Positions 19,153 through 26,985 of a stretch of 64,000 nt of DNA are shown here, piece by piece. The stretch comes from Cryobacterium flavum (GTDB lineage: Bacteria > Actinomycetota > Actinomycetes > Actinomycetales > Microbacteriaceae). The notes beneath the pieces are model-generated. The model saw nothing but the letters and a program-made list of their open reading frames with translations. It did no database searches and was not told the DNA's origin. Position 1 is the first letter of the stretch; each line of letters starts with the position of its first letter. The stretch covers positions 62,001 through 126,000 of the forward strand of contig NZ_FNIB01000002.1 in NCBI RefSeq assembly GCF_900103805.1, read 5' to 3'. Made by a program: the position numbers and the translations under genes.

Positions 19153-19239
19153 GCGGGTAAGACTTATCGAGCCTAATGCACACCGGCGCGCGCGAGAATC
19201 GAGACGGCACCCCCCATCCGCCGTTTTTTTGACGAGCGG

Positions 19240-19788
19240 ATGCTGCGGATCTATCGTCAAGAGGTGCCCACCACCACCCCGAACATTCTGTACACCTCCC
19301 CCGACGATCCGCTCGCCGCTCCTCTCGTGGCTGAACTGTCGCGGGAGTACGACGAACGCTACGGCCTGAACGACGGCATTCCGTCGTCGGTCGAGCTCAG
19401 CCGCTACCCGACCCGGCGGTTTCAGCCGGTCGACGGTGGTACTTTTCTGCTCCTGGTCGAAAACGGGCAGGCGGTGGCCGGCGGAGCTTTCATGCGGGCC
19501 GACGACGACACCATCGTCGAGGTCAAACGGGTGTGGACGCACTCGGCGCATCGTCGCCGCGGGCTGGCCCGTCAGGTGGTGGCCGAGCTCGAAGCGGAAG
19601 CTGCACGGCGCGGCATTCGCTCGATCGTGCTGACCACGGGAGCCCGCCAGCCGGAGGCAGTGGCGCTCTACCTCGCGCTCGGCTACGAACCGCAGTTCGA
19701 CCTGGACGAGGACTGGGAGTCGATCGGGTATTTGGAGTTTCGCAAGCAGCCTTCGGTCGTCGACGAGTCGGGCCAGACGCCGCTCTGA
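19240..19788 (+). CDS. GNAT-family N-acetyltransferase
   Basis: A 182-residue GNAT protein. The acetyl-CoA-binding motif A is visible around VKRVWTHSAHRRRGLARQVV (R/Q-x-x-G-x-A type), followed by AVALYLALGYEP, the usual motif B. The N-terminus could begin at the ATG 19240 or the in-frame GTG 19264; the GTG gives a start closer to the conserved region. Substrate is unknown; small-molecule or antibiotic acetylation is typical of the family. It is monocistronic, ending at a strong terminator at 19801-19844. Confidence 0.82.
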   Translation: MLRIYRQEVPTTTPNILYTSPDDPLAAPLVAELSREYDERYGLNDGIPSSVELSRYPTRRFQPVDGGTFLLLVENGQAVAGGAFMRADDDTIVEVKRVWTHSAHRRRGLARQVVAELEAEAARRGIRSIVLTTGARQPEAVALYLALGYEPQFDLDEDWESIGYLEFRKQPSVVDESGQTPL

Positions 19789-19800
19789 CGGCACGCACAC

Positions 19801-19844
19801 AACGGATGCCGCGCGCCCAGCTGGGCCAGCGGCATCCGTTTTTT
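19801..19844 (+). terminator. Rho-independent terminator built from two inverted copies of the recurrent 9-mer
   Basis: Arms AACGGATGCCGC (19801-19812) and GCGGCATCCGTT (19829-19840) form a perfect 12-bp stem, followed by four more T residues. It ends the GNAT gene and lies just past the iron-siderophore binding-protein gene on the other strand. Each arm contains the over-represented 9-mer AACGGATGC. Confidence 0.8.
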
Positions 19845-19852
19845 GAAGCGTG

Positions 19853-20854
19853 CTACTGGTTGACGGCGGCGGCGAGCAGGGTGACGTAGTCGTCGAGGCC
19901 CCAGCTCAGCGAGAGTCCGGTGGGCGGCGAGACCGAGCTGATGAACGCGGCGCCGACCGGGCTTGCAACCGTGCCGGCCTGCACCTGCGGCATCGCCTGG
20001 GAGTAGCTGGCGTCCAGGAACGCATCCGACTGTTCTTGAGTGGATCCGAAGTTGACCAGCAGGTCGCTGGAGAGTTGGTCGAGCTGTTCGTAGCTGAGCG
20101 TGTAGTAGAAGCTGGCCTCGTCGGTGGCGAGCTCATCGACGGCGGGGGCGCTGACGAAGCCGAGGTCGAGCGTGAAGGCGACGCGCGGGTCTTCCTTCTT
20201 ATAGACGTAGAAGGTTCCGTCGCTGTCGCTCGTGAGGGCGATGGTCTTTTCGGCGAATTCGGGGTGCGCGGCGGCTTGGTCAGCGATTTCAGTGTCGATG
20301 GACGCAAGCAGAGCGGTCGCCTCGGTGCTCTTGCCGAGTGCGGTGCCCGTGATCTCGATCAGATCGCGCCACGGGGTGGCCCAGGCGTCACCCGGGTAGG
20401 CGACGACCGGCGCGATCTTGCTGAGCAGGTTATATTCCTCTTCGGTGATACCGGAATACGCGGCGAGAATAACGTCGGGTGCGGCCGCGGCGATGTCCTC
20501 GTAGGGCGGCTCCTCGGTGTCGGGCAGTACGACCGGCATTTCCTGGCCCTTGAGCGCATCGGAGATCCACGGCAGTACGCCATTCTTGTCGCCGCCGTAG
20601 CTCTGGAACGGAATCGCCACCGGTATCACGCCGAGCGCAATCGCGTCATCGGCACTGCCCCAGCCCCAGGCTACGACGCGGGTCGGCTGCTCATCGATCG
20701 TGGTTTCGCCGAAGGCGTGCTCGATGGTGACGGGAAAGCTGCCGGATGCAGCGGTGTCGGCGGCGGGGGCCGTCGCGGCGGCGGTGCATCCGCCGAGCCC
20801 CAGGGCGAGGATACTCGCTGCGGCCGCGAGCGTGATGGTCAGGCATCGGGACAC
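19853..20854 (-). CDS. Iron-siderophore ABC transporter, substrate-binding lipoprotein
   Basis: A 333-residue periplasmic-binding-protein-fold protein of the FecB/FepB class. The signal sequence ends with a lipobox (LGLGGC), and the mature part has the class III features IDEQPTRVVAWGWGSADDAIALG, PDVILAAYSGITEEEY and a helical backbone linker. It captures ferric siderophore outside the cell. The start is GTG 20852-20854, with GGAG six bases upstream. A DtxR-type box lies 30 bp upstream, so this gene has its own iron-controlled promoter although it also follows the permease and ATPase genes on the same strand. Confidence 0.9.
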   Translation of the reverse strand: MSRCLTITLAAAASILALGLGGCTAAATAPAADTAASGSFPVTIEHAFGETTIDEQPTRVVAWGWGSADDAIALGVIPVAIPFQSYGGDKNGVLPWISDALKGQEMPVVLPDTEEPPYEDIAAAAPDVILAAYSGITEEEYNLLSKIAPVVAYPGDAWATPWRDLIEITGTALGKSTEATALLASIDTEIADQAAAHPEFAEKTIALTSDSDGTFYVYKKEDPRVAFTLDLGFVSAPAVDELATDEASFYYTLSYEQLDQLSSDLLVNFGSTQEQSDAFLDASYSQAMPQVQAGTVASPVGAAFISSVSPPTGLSLSWGLDDYVTLLAAAVNQ

Positions 20855-20883
20855 GAATTTCTCCAGTTCGTTGGCAACAATAC

Positions 20884-20902
20884 TTAGGGTAGCCTACCCT
20901 AA
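20884..20902. promoter_or_regulatory. DtxR/IdeR-type iron box
   Basis: TTAGGGTAGCCTACCCTAA is a perfect 19-bp palindrome (about the central base) that matches the DtxR/IdeR consensus TTAGGTTAGSCTAACCTAA at 17 of 19 positions. It lies 30 bp upstream of the siderophore-binding-protein start, where a bound repressor would block transcription under iron-replete conditions. Regulation is inferred; DtxR is not encoded in this window. Confidence 0.85.
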
Positions 20903-20904
20903 CT

Positions 20905-21768
20905 TTAGACCTGCTGGTGTAGCCGGGAACGAGTCGCGGGCGCAGGATCGGCGGGCGCCGGATCAGGGTCGGCCGCTCGCCCGTGGAACCGGCCGATCGG
21001 AACGACCATGGGCGCACCACAGACCGGATCTGGCACGATCCGTGCCTCGAGGTCGAAGGCAGAGCGCACGATCTCGGCGGTGAGCGTGTCGGCGGGCGCG
21101 CCAGTCGCGATGATTTTGCCGGCGCGCATGACGACGAGGTGGTCGGCGTAGCGGGCGGCGAGGTTGAGGTCGTGCAGCACCATCACGACGGTCGTTCCGT
21201 GTTGGCGGTTGCGCTCGAGCAGCAGGTCGAGCACTTCGATTTGGTGGGTCACGTCGAGAAATGTCGTGGGTTCGTCGAGCAGCAGAATCTCGGGGTCCTG
21301 GGCGAGGGCCATGGCAATCCAGACCCGCTGCCGCTGCCCGCCGGAAAGGTCTTCGAGGTGGCGGGCTGCAAGCTGCTCGGTGTTCGTGGCGGCCATCGCC
21401 GCGGCGACGATCTCGTCGTCGGTACTCGACCACTGCCGAAACCAGCCCTGGTGCGGGTAGCGGCCTCGCCCGACGAGGTCGGCCACGGTGATGCCGTCGG
21501 GAGCGATGGGCTGCTGCGGCAGCAGTCCGACGACGGTCGCGACCTTCTTCCCTGGCAGCGCTGCGATGTTGCGGCCACCCAGAGTGACCTGGCCGGCATC
21601 CGGTTTGATCAGTCGGGAGAGCCCCTTAAGCAGGGTGGATTTGCCGGAAGCGTTGGCGCCGACGATGACCGTGATCGCACCGGGGATGACCTCGAAGTCG
21701 AGGCCGTCGATGATGGGCGTGTGGTCGTAGCCGAGGGTGATGCCTTCGGCGCGCAGTTGGTGGGTCAT
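20905..21768 (-). CDS. Iron-siderophore ABC transporter, ATP-binding protein
   Basis: A 287-residue FepC/FhuC-type ATPase. Walker A is GANASGKST (about residues 37-45), the signature is LSGGQRQRVWIAMAL, Walker B is ILLLDEPTTFLDVTHQ, and the switch His is in VLHDLNLAARYADH. The segment FLDVTHQIEVLDLL is characteristic of siderophore and cobalamin importers. The C-terminal ~25 residues are Pro/Ala-rich and variable. The ATG overlaps the stop of the second permease by one base. It energises the two permeases upstream. Confidence 0.94.
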   Translation of the reverse strand: MTHQLRAEGITLGYDHTPIIDGLDFEVIPGAITVIVGANASGKSTLLKGLSRLIKPDAGQVTLGGRNIAALPGKKVATVVGLLPQQPIAPDGITVADLVGRGRYPHQGWFRQWSSTDDEIVAAAMAATNTEQLAARHLEDLSGGQRQRVWIAMALAQDPEILLLDEPTTFLDVTHQIEVLDLLLERNRQHGTTVVMVLHDLNLAARYADHLVVMRAGKIIATGAPADTLTAEIVRSAFDLEARIVPDPVCGAPMVVPIGRFHGRAADPDPAPADPAPATRSRLHQQV

Positions 21769-22817
21769 CAGGCGCCCTTTCCGGTTTTGTTGCTGGTGGC
21801 GAGCAGCCAGAGCAGATAGGGGGCGCCGATCGCGCCCGTGATGATTCCGGCGGGGAGTTCGAGCTGCCCGGGCAGCAGATGCTGTGCCGTGAAATCGGCC
21901 ACGGCAGTGATGAGGGCGCCAACGAGTGCCGCGGGCACGAGTGCGAGGCCGCCGGTGCCGAGCACGCGCCGGGCGATCGGTGCCGCCACAAAAGCCACGA
22001 AGGCGAGCGGACCGACCGCCGCGGTCGCCGTCGCGGCGAGGGCAACCGCGACTACGAGCAGCAGGAGTCGAGTGCGTTCGGCCCCGACACCGAGGCTTGC
22101 TGCGAGGTCATCGCCGAGTTGCAGGGCTTGCAGTCGCCCGTCAGCCAAGCGAATAACCGGCAGCAGCACGAACAAAACGAGGGCCACGACGGCGATGTCC
22201 TGCCAGCGGGCGCCGCTCACGCTGCCGACCAGCCAGAGCAGCGCGCCCTGCGCGTCGTTCAGGTCGGCGCGGGACAGCAGGTAGCCGAGCACGCCCTGCA
22301 CCATGAAGGCGACGCCCACGCCGATCAGCACGAAGCGATAGCCGACCACACCGCCGCGCCAGGCCAGCAGGTAGATGGCGCAGGCGACAATGATGGCTCC
22401 GGCGAAGGCGGCGAGGGAGGTGGCGACACTTCCGAAGCCGAGAATGAGCATGCTGAAGACGGCGGCGGCGCTCGCTCCCCCGGTGACTCCGATGATGTCC
22501 GGGCTGGCGAGCGGGTTGCGCAGCACGGTCTGGAACAGGGCGCCGGACAGCGCGAACGCCACGCCGACGAGCACGGCGAGGGTCAGTCGGGGCAGGCGCA
22601 GCGAGAGCACGATGAAGTTTTCGCCCTGGCTGCCCTGGCCGGTGAGGGTGCGAAGCAGGTCCGGAACGCTGAGCGAGTACGCGCCGACGGCGAGGCTGAA
22701 CGCCGCGACGACGACGAGGGCAGCCAGGAGTACGAGCACGACGCTCCGGTTGCGCAGGCCGCGCTGGGCGCGCGCGTGCGCCAGGGGGGTAGCATCCGCT
22801 CTCTGCAAAGTTGTCAT
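21768..22817 (-). CDS. Iron-siderophore ABC transporter, permease (FepG/FhuB-like)
   Basis: A 349-residue FecCD-family permease with about nine or ten helices. Family signatures include LRLPRLTLAVLVGVAFALSG and QTVLRNPLASPDIIGVTGGA, and VGPLAFVAFVAAPIARR near the C-terminus is the cytoplasmic coupling region. I take the ATG at 22815-22817, which overlaps the stop of the preceding permease by one base and gives MTTLQRADATPLAHARAQRG; a longer in-frame extension lies inside that permease and is implausible. It forms a heterodimeric channel with the permease at 22817-23866. Confidence 0.93.
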   Translation of the reverse strand: MTTLQRADATPLAHARAQRGLRNRSVVLVLLAALVVVAAFSLAVGAYSLSVPDLLRTLTGQGSQGENFIVLSLRLPRLTLAVLVGVAFALSGALFQTVLRNPLASPDIIGVTGGASAAAVFSMLILGFGSVATSLAAFAGAIIVACAIYLLAWRGGVVGYRFVLIGVGVAFMVQGVLGYLLSRADLNDAQGALLWLVGSVSGARWQDIAVVALVLFVLLPVIRLADGRLQALQLGDDLAASLGVGAERTRLLLLVVAVALAATATAAVGPLAFVAFVAAPIARRVLGTGGLALVPAALVGALITAVADFTAQHLLPGQLELPAGIITGAIGAPYLLWLLATSNKTGKGA

Positions 22818-23866
22818 CACAGGCCTGCCAGTTTCACGCGACGCACCAGGGCGATCAGCACCGGCGCGCCGAGAAACGCGACGACGAGACCGGCCTCGAT
22901 TTCGCCGGGCTGGGCGATGAGGCGACCGAGCACGTCGGCGAGCACGAGCAGGGTCGGGCCGAACAGCGCCGAGAACGCGATGATCAGGCGGTAATCGGGG
23001 CCGGTGATCCACCGGGCCACGTGCGGCACGGCGAGGCCGACGAACACGATCGGGCCGGCCATCGCCGTCGCCGAGCCACAGAGCAGCACGATGGCGACGG
23101 CGCAGACGATGCGGGCGGTAATCAGGTTTTGGCCGAGGCCGCGGGCGAGGTCGTCGCCCAGCGCGAGGGCGTTGAGCATGCGGGCGGCCACGATCGCCAG
23201 CACCAGACCAACCAGGATGAACGGGGCCAGCGGCAGGGCGGCGTCGAGGCCGCGTGCCACGAGCGACCCGGCCGCCCAGAACCGGTAGCGATCGAAGGCT
23301 TCGGTGTCGGCGAGCAGCACGATAGTGATGAGCGAGGTGAACGCGGCGGTCAGCGCGGTTCCGGCGAGGGCGAGCTTGACCGGCGTCGCACCCTCACGGC
23401 CGAGAGAACCGATGAGGTACACGATGGTGGCCGCGACGGCGGCGCCCGCGAAGGCGAACCAGACATAGCCAAGCGAGGACGTCACCCCGAACCAGGCGAT
23501 CCCGGCGACGACGAACAGCGAGGCGCCGGCGTTGACGCCGAGCAGGCCGGGGTCGGCGATCGGGTTGCGCGTGACGCCCTGCATGAGAGCGCCGGCCAGG
23601 CCGAGGGCGAGGCCGGCGAGCAGGCCAACGGCGGTGCGCGGCACCCGCAGGTCGAGAATGACGGTGTGGTCGGTCAGGGTGCGGTCCGGGCTGAACAGGG
23701 CGTTCCACACGGTGCCGGGGGCGATCTCGCGGGTGCCGACCAGGAGCGATGCGGCCACGCTGAGCCCGAGCAACCCGACGGCGAGCGCGAAGCCGATGAC
23801 GACCCGGCGCGGGCGGGCGCACGGTGACACCGGCACAGCCACGGGTCGATCCGGAGCCAGGGTCAT
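22817..23866 (-). CDS. Iron-siderophore ABC transporter, permease (FepD-like)
   Basis: A 349-residue FecCD-family permease with about ten helices. It has LRVPRTAVGLLAGLALGLAG, GVTRNPIADPGLLGVNAGAS and AGPIVFVGLAVPHVARWITG, all standard blocks of this family. The start ATG overlaps the stop of the siderophore-interacting protein by four bases (ATGA), and its stop overlaps the next permease. It is the first channel subunit in the operon, upstream of its FepG-like partner and the ATPase. Confidence 0.93.
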   Translation of the reverse strand: MTLAPDRPVAVPVSPCARPRRVVIGFALAVGLLGLSVAASLLVGTREIAPGTVWNALFSPDRTLTDHTVILDLRVPRTAVGLLAGLALGLAGALMQGVTRNPIADPGLLGVNAGASLFVVAGIAWFGVTSSLGYVWFAFAGAAVAATIVYLIGSLGREGATPVKLALAGTALTAAFTSLITIVLLADTEAFDRYRFWAAGSLVARGLDAALPLAPFILVGLVLAIVAARMLNALALGDDLARGLGQNLITARIVCAVAIVLLCGSATAMAGPIVFVGLAVPHVARWITGPDYRLIIAFSALFGPTLLVLADVLGRLIAQPGEIEAGLVVAFLGAPVLIALVRRVKLAGL

Positions 23867-24804
23867 TGAGCTTCGGACCGGCCGAGCCGCCAGTAGCCCA
23901 TGAAAGCCACCCTTGAGCGGTCGATGCCGGTCTGACTCACCAGAAACCGTCGCAGGAGTTTGATCGTGCAGGATTCTCCGGCGAGCCAGGCGTAGAACCC
24001 GGCCCCGTTCTCTTCGGCGGGCGATTCCCAGAGCACGTCACAGTCCACGTCGACCTCGGCGAGCGGCTGCGGGGCCGCCGCGACCGCGGCCTCGACCAGG
24101 GCGCGATTGCTCGCAACCCAGCCACGCACTGCGGCGTCGAGGCGCTCTCCGTGCGGCGCCCGATCGCGAGCCAGCCAGGTGATCTCGCACCCTGCGGGCA
24201 GAACGAGAGGCAGGGCATCCGCCCCAGTGGGTATCTCGATGAAGGCGTGGGCGCGGCGGCCGGCCGGCAGGCTTTCGAGGATGCTGCAGATGGCGGGGGC
24301 GGCGGTCTCGTCGCCGGCCAGCAGCAGGTCGGTCGCCTGGCCGGGGTGCCAGTCGAGGCCGATGGAACGACCCGGGCTGCGCTCGTCGGGGCCGACGATG
24401 ACGACGTCACTGCCGATGGAAACGGCCTGCAGCCAGGGCGCAGCCGGGCCGAGTGCGCCGTGAGCGGCGTGGGTGACGAAATCCACGTCGAGTTCCCGCT
24501 GTTCGGGGCGCACGGCGCGAATCGTGTAGGTGCGAAAAGGGTTGCGATCGGCGTAGGGCAGTGCACGCCAGCGGTCATACCAGCGGCCCGTGGCAATGGT
24601 TTCCTCGTAGTCGGCGCCGATATCGGAGAGTCCCCGGCCGGGCAGCGGAAACACGATCTTGACGCGCTGGTCCAGCCCGGCCGTGCCGAAGGTGTCGAAC
24701 TGTTCACCGAAGAAGGTCACCCGGGTGAAATGTTCACTCAATAAGCGGATGCCGACGACCGTCGCGCGATAGGGCCGGTAGGCCGGGCGGTCAGCGACCG
24801 TCAT
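23863..24804 (-). CDS. Siderophore-interacting protein (ViuB-type ferric-siderophore reductase)
   Basis: A 313-residue flavoprotein of the ViuB/YqjH family, which releases iron from siderophores by NAD(P)H-dependent reduction. The N-terminal FAD-binding barrel has RNPFRTYTIRAVRPEQRELD, followed by the linker HGALGPAAPWL and the NAD(P)H-binding SIP domain (DLLLAGDETAAPAICSILE). The C-terminus FMGYWRLG is typical. I start it at ATG 24802-24804 (MTVADRPAYRPYRA). A possible ATG at 24838-24840 lies within the DtxR-type box and would make the operator part of the coding region. It is the first gene of the siderophore uptake operon. Confidence 0.9.
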   Translation of the reverse strand: MTVADRPAYRPYRATVVGIRLLSEHFTRVTFFGEQFDTFGTAGLDQRVKIVFPLPGRGLSDIGADYEETIATGRWYDRWRALPYADRNPFRTYTIRAVRPEQRELDVDFVTHAAHGALGPAAPWLQAVSIGSDVVIVGPDERSPGRSIGLDWHPGQATDLLLAGDETAAPAICSILESLPAGRRAHAFIEIPTGADALPLVLPAGCEITWLARDRAPHGERLDAAVRGWVASNRALVEAAVAAAPQPLAEVDVDCDVLWESPAEENGAGFYAWLAGESCTIKLLRRFLVSQTGIDRSRVAFMGYWRLGRSEAQ

Positions 24805-24828
24805 AGCGCCGGGGCCGGTCACGCTCGG

Positions 24829-24847
24829 TAAGGTAAGCATTACCTTA
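24829..24847. promoter_or_regulatory. DtxR/IdeR-type iron box
   Basis: TAAGGTAAGCATTACCTTA is a near-perfect palindrome (one mismatched pair) that resembles the DtxR/IdeR consensus and lies 24 bp upstream of the chosen start of the siderophore-interacting protein. It is about 100 bp upstream of the divergent MFS gene, so it could control both directions. Confidence 0.75.
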
Positions 24848-24948
24848 GTATGGCATGCCTTGCCTCAGATCAGGCTGTACGGTCTGAAACTGTCCTGGCG
24901 CGCTGACTCCCCAGTTTTCGATTCAACCGACCCTAGACTGAAATCATT

Positions 24949-26157
24949 GTGAAAAGTTACTGGACCCTTCTGCGCACGCCGGGCGTATCCCGCCTGATCG
25001 GCGCGCAGTTGACGGCGAGGTTTCCCTTTGGAATGCTCTCCCTCGCCTTTCTCATTCACATCGAGCGCATCTTCGATTCGTACGGTGCGGCGGGGCTCGT
25101 TCTGGGCGCGATGAGTATCGGCCAGGCCATCGCCGGTCCCCTGACCAGCCGGCTGATGGGCCGGCTCGGCATGCGCCCGGTCATCATCGCGACAATGTTC
25201 ATCTGCGCCGTGTCGATCGTGGTCATGTCACTGGTTCCGCTGTCGGTACTGAGCCTGATGCTCATCGGATTCGTCGCCGGACTGTCGACCCCGCCGATCC
25301 AGCCGGCCGTGCGCACCATCTACCCCAAAATCGTCAACTCCCGCCAGCTCACCCCGCTGTTCTCGCTCGACGCCTCGGCGCAGGAGATCATCTGGGTGCT
25401 CGGGCCGGTGATCGCAACCTTCGTGGCTTTGCAGGTATCGACGACCGCGGGCATCCTGCTCGCCGCGTTCTTTCTGGTGGCCGGCGGAATCTGGTTCGTC
25501 TCGCTGCCCGAGGTCGGCCGGGTGCGCATCCCCCGCAGCCGGCGCAAGCTCGGCGTCGTGCTCAAAAAGCCCGAGGTACTGCTCAGCACGATCGTCGGGT
25601 TCACGTTGGTCGCGGCCTGCGCCGCCGTGGAAGCCGGGGTGGTCGCGGTGTTCGGCCACGGCAGCGCCGATGCCGGCTGGGTGCTCGGCATCTTCGCCAT
25701 CGGCTCGCTCATCGGTGGGCTCGCCCTCGGCCACGCCCCGATCGGCCCCTGGGCGCTCGCTGCCCGCATGCTCATCGTCACGATCGGCCTCGCCCTGGCC
25801 AGCCTGTGGCTCACCTTCTGGTGGCTGTCCTTTGCCCTGCTTCTGGCCGGGGTCGGCATCGCCCCCGCCTTCGCCGTTCTGTTCGGCATCGTCTCGGCCA
25901 GCGTCAAGTTCAGCGACACCGCCGAAGCCTACGGCTGGGTCGGCACCGGCCAGCTGATCGGCGCCGCCATGGGCTCCGCCATTGCCGGGTTCTCGATCGA
26001 CCACTCCGGACCGGTCTCGGCCATCTACGTCGCCGCCGGCTTCGCCGCCCTGGGCTGCATCATTCCCGCGCTCGGCCGCCGCTGGCACCCCGACCTGCGC
26101 GGCCGCGACATCAGCCCCATCCCCGACACCGAGCCCATTCAGATTCAGGTCTCGTAG
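24949..26157 (+). CDS. MFS transporter
   Basis: A 402-residue major facilitator protein with about twelve hydrophobic helices. The loop 2-3 motif is degenerate (SRLMGRLGMRPVI), and the segment GLSTPPIQPAVRTIYPKIV resembles a group of actinobacterial MFS proteins of unknown substrate. It starts at GTG 24949 and is followed 9 bp later by an aldo/keto reductase gene on the same strand. It is divergent from the siderophore uptake operon across a DtxR-type box, so a role in siderophore export is conceivable but rests on position only. Confidence 0.82.
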   Translation: MKSYWTLLRTPGVSRLIGAQLTARFPFGMLSLAFLIHIERIFDSYGAAGLVLGAMSIGQAIAGPLTSRLMGRLGMRPVIIATMFICAVSIVVMSLVPLSVLSLMLIGFVAGLSTPPIQPAVRTIYPKIVNSRQLTPLFSLDASAQEIIWVLGPVIATFVALQVSTTAGILLAAFFLVAGGIWFVSLPEVGRVRIPRSRRKLGVVLKKPEVLLSTIVGFTLVAACAAVEAGVVAVFGHGSADAGWVLGIFAIGSLIGGLALGHAPIGPWALAARMLIVTIGLALASLWLTFWWLSFALLLAGVGIAPAFAVLFGIVSASVKFSDTAEAYGWVGTGQLIGAAMGSAIAGFSIDHSGPVSAIYVAAGFAALGCIIPALGRRWHPDLRGRDISPIPDTEPIQIQVS

Positions 26158-26166
26158 CATTATGGG

Positions 26167-26982
26167 ATGACCTCCCTCACGCTCAATGACGGCCACGTGA
26201 TCCCCCAGCTCGGTCTCGGGGTCTATAAAGTAGCGGATGCCCTCGCCGCCGACACCGTCGAGGTCGCCCTCGCCGCCGGGTACCGTCACGTCGACACCGC
26301 AGCCCTCTACGAGAACGAGGTCGGCGTCGGGCAGGGTCTCGCGCGCTCGAACGTGCCCCGCGAGGACGTGTTCGTGACCACCAAGGTGTGGAACGACCGC
26401 CACTGCTACGACGAAACGCTGAAAGCGTTCGACGAGAGCCTGGCCAAACTCGACCTCGACTACGTCGACCTCTACCTGATCCACTGGCCGGCCCCGACCC
26501 AGAATCGCTACGTCGAGACCTATCGGGCGCTCGAGGCGATCCGGGCCACGGGCCGCGCCCGCTCGATCGGCGTCTCCAACTTTCATCCGCACCACCTCGA
26601 CCGGCTGCTGAATGAGACCGAGGTCGTTCCGGTGCTCAACCAGGTGGAGTTGCACCCGTGGCTGCCGCAAGCCGAGGTGCGCGCGTATGATGCGGCCCAC
26701 GGCATCCTGACCGAAGCGTGGTCGCCGCTGGCTCGCGGGCGTGCGATCGGCAACCGGGCCCTCGATGCGATCGGCGCCAGGCACGGCAAGTCGGCCGCGC
26801 AGATCGTGATCGCCTGGCACCTCGCGCTCGGCAACGTGGTCATTCCCAAGTCGGTCACGCCGGCGCGCATCCGCGCCAACATCGACGTGTTCGACATTTC
26901 CCTCGACGCCGACGACCTCGCGGCGATTGCCGGTCTGGAAAGCGGCGAGCGCACCGGCAAGGACCCCGACGACCTCGACTGA
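26167..26982 (+). CDS. Aldo/keto reductase, AKR5-like
   Basis: A 271-residue NADPH-dependent reductase. The tetrad is complete: Asp43 and Tyr48 (HVDTAALYENE), Lys73 (VTTKVWND) and His106 (YLIHWP). The cofactor-binding segment VVIPKSVTPARIRANIDV is typical. It is closely similar in layout to the reductase at 11339-12172 and belongs to the same 2,5-diketo-gluconate-reductase-type group. The gene lies 9 bp after the MFS gene and is probably co-transcribed. It ends 3 bp from the 3' end of a convergent MFS gene. Substrate unknown. Confidence 0.9.
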   Translation: MTSLTLNDGHVIPQLGLGVYKVADALAADTVEVALAAGYRHVDTAALYENEVGVGQGLARSNVPREDVFVTTKVWNDRHCYDETLKAFDESLAKLDLDYVDLYLIHWPAPTQNRYVETYRALEAIRATGRARSIGVSNFHPHHLDRLLNETEVVPVLNQVELHPWLPQAEVRAYDAAHGILTEAWSPLARGRAIGNRALDAIGARHGKSAAQIVIAWHLALGNVVIPKSVTPARIRANIDVFDISLDADDLAAIAGLESGERTGKDPDDLD

Positions 26983-26985
26983 GCC

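Noticed and set aside
19204..19230. ACGGC/GCCGT stem with seven T residues upstream of the GNAT gene
   Set aside because: It looks like a terminator, but no plus-strand gene precedes it and the stem is only 5 bp with an 11-nt loop. A leader attenuator is possible but unsupported.
22818..23012. N-terminal extension of the FepG-like permease
   Set aside because: It lies within the preceding permease, has no helix or homology, and the ATG at 22817 gives a TGATG junction.
24805..24840. Upstream ATG as the start of the siderophore-interacting protein
   Set aside because: It lies inside the DtxR-type palindrome; the ATG at 24802-24804 gives the family-typical N-terminus.
24865..25059. Small minus-strand open frame between the iron operon and the MFS gene
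   Set aside because: It overlaps the MFS start, is highly charged, has no ribosome-binding site and occupies a divergent promoter region.
25228..26820. Long minus-strand open frame across the MFS and aldo/keto reductase genes
   Set aside because: Composition shadow; Asp/Gly/Arg-rich with no domain pattern, while both plus-strand genes have intact family motifs.
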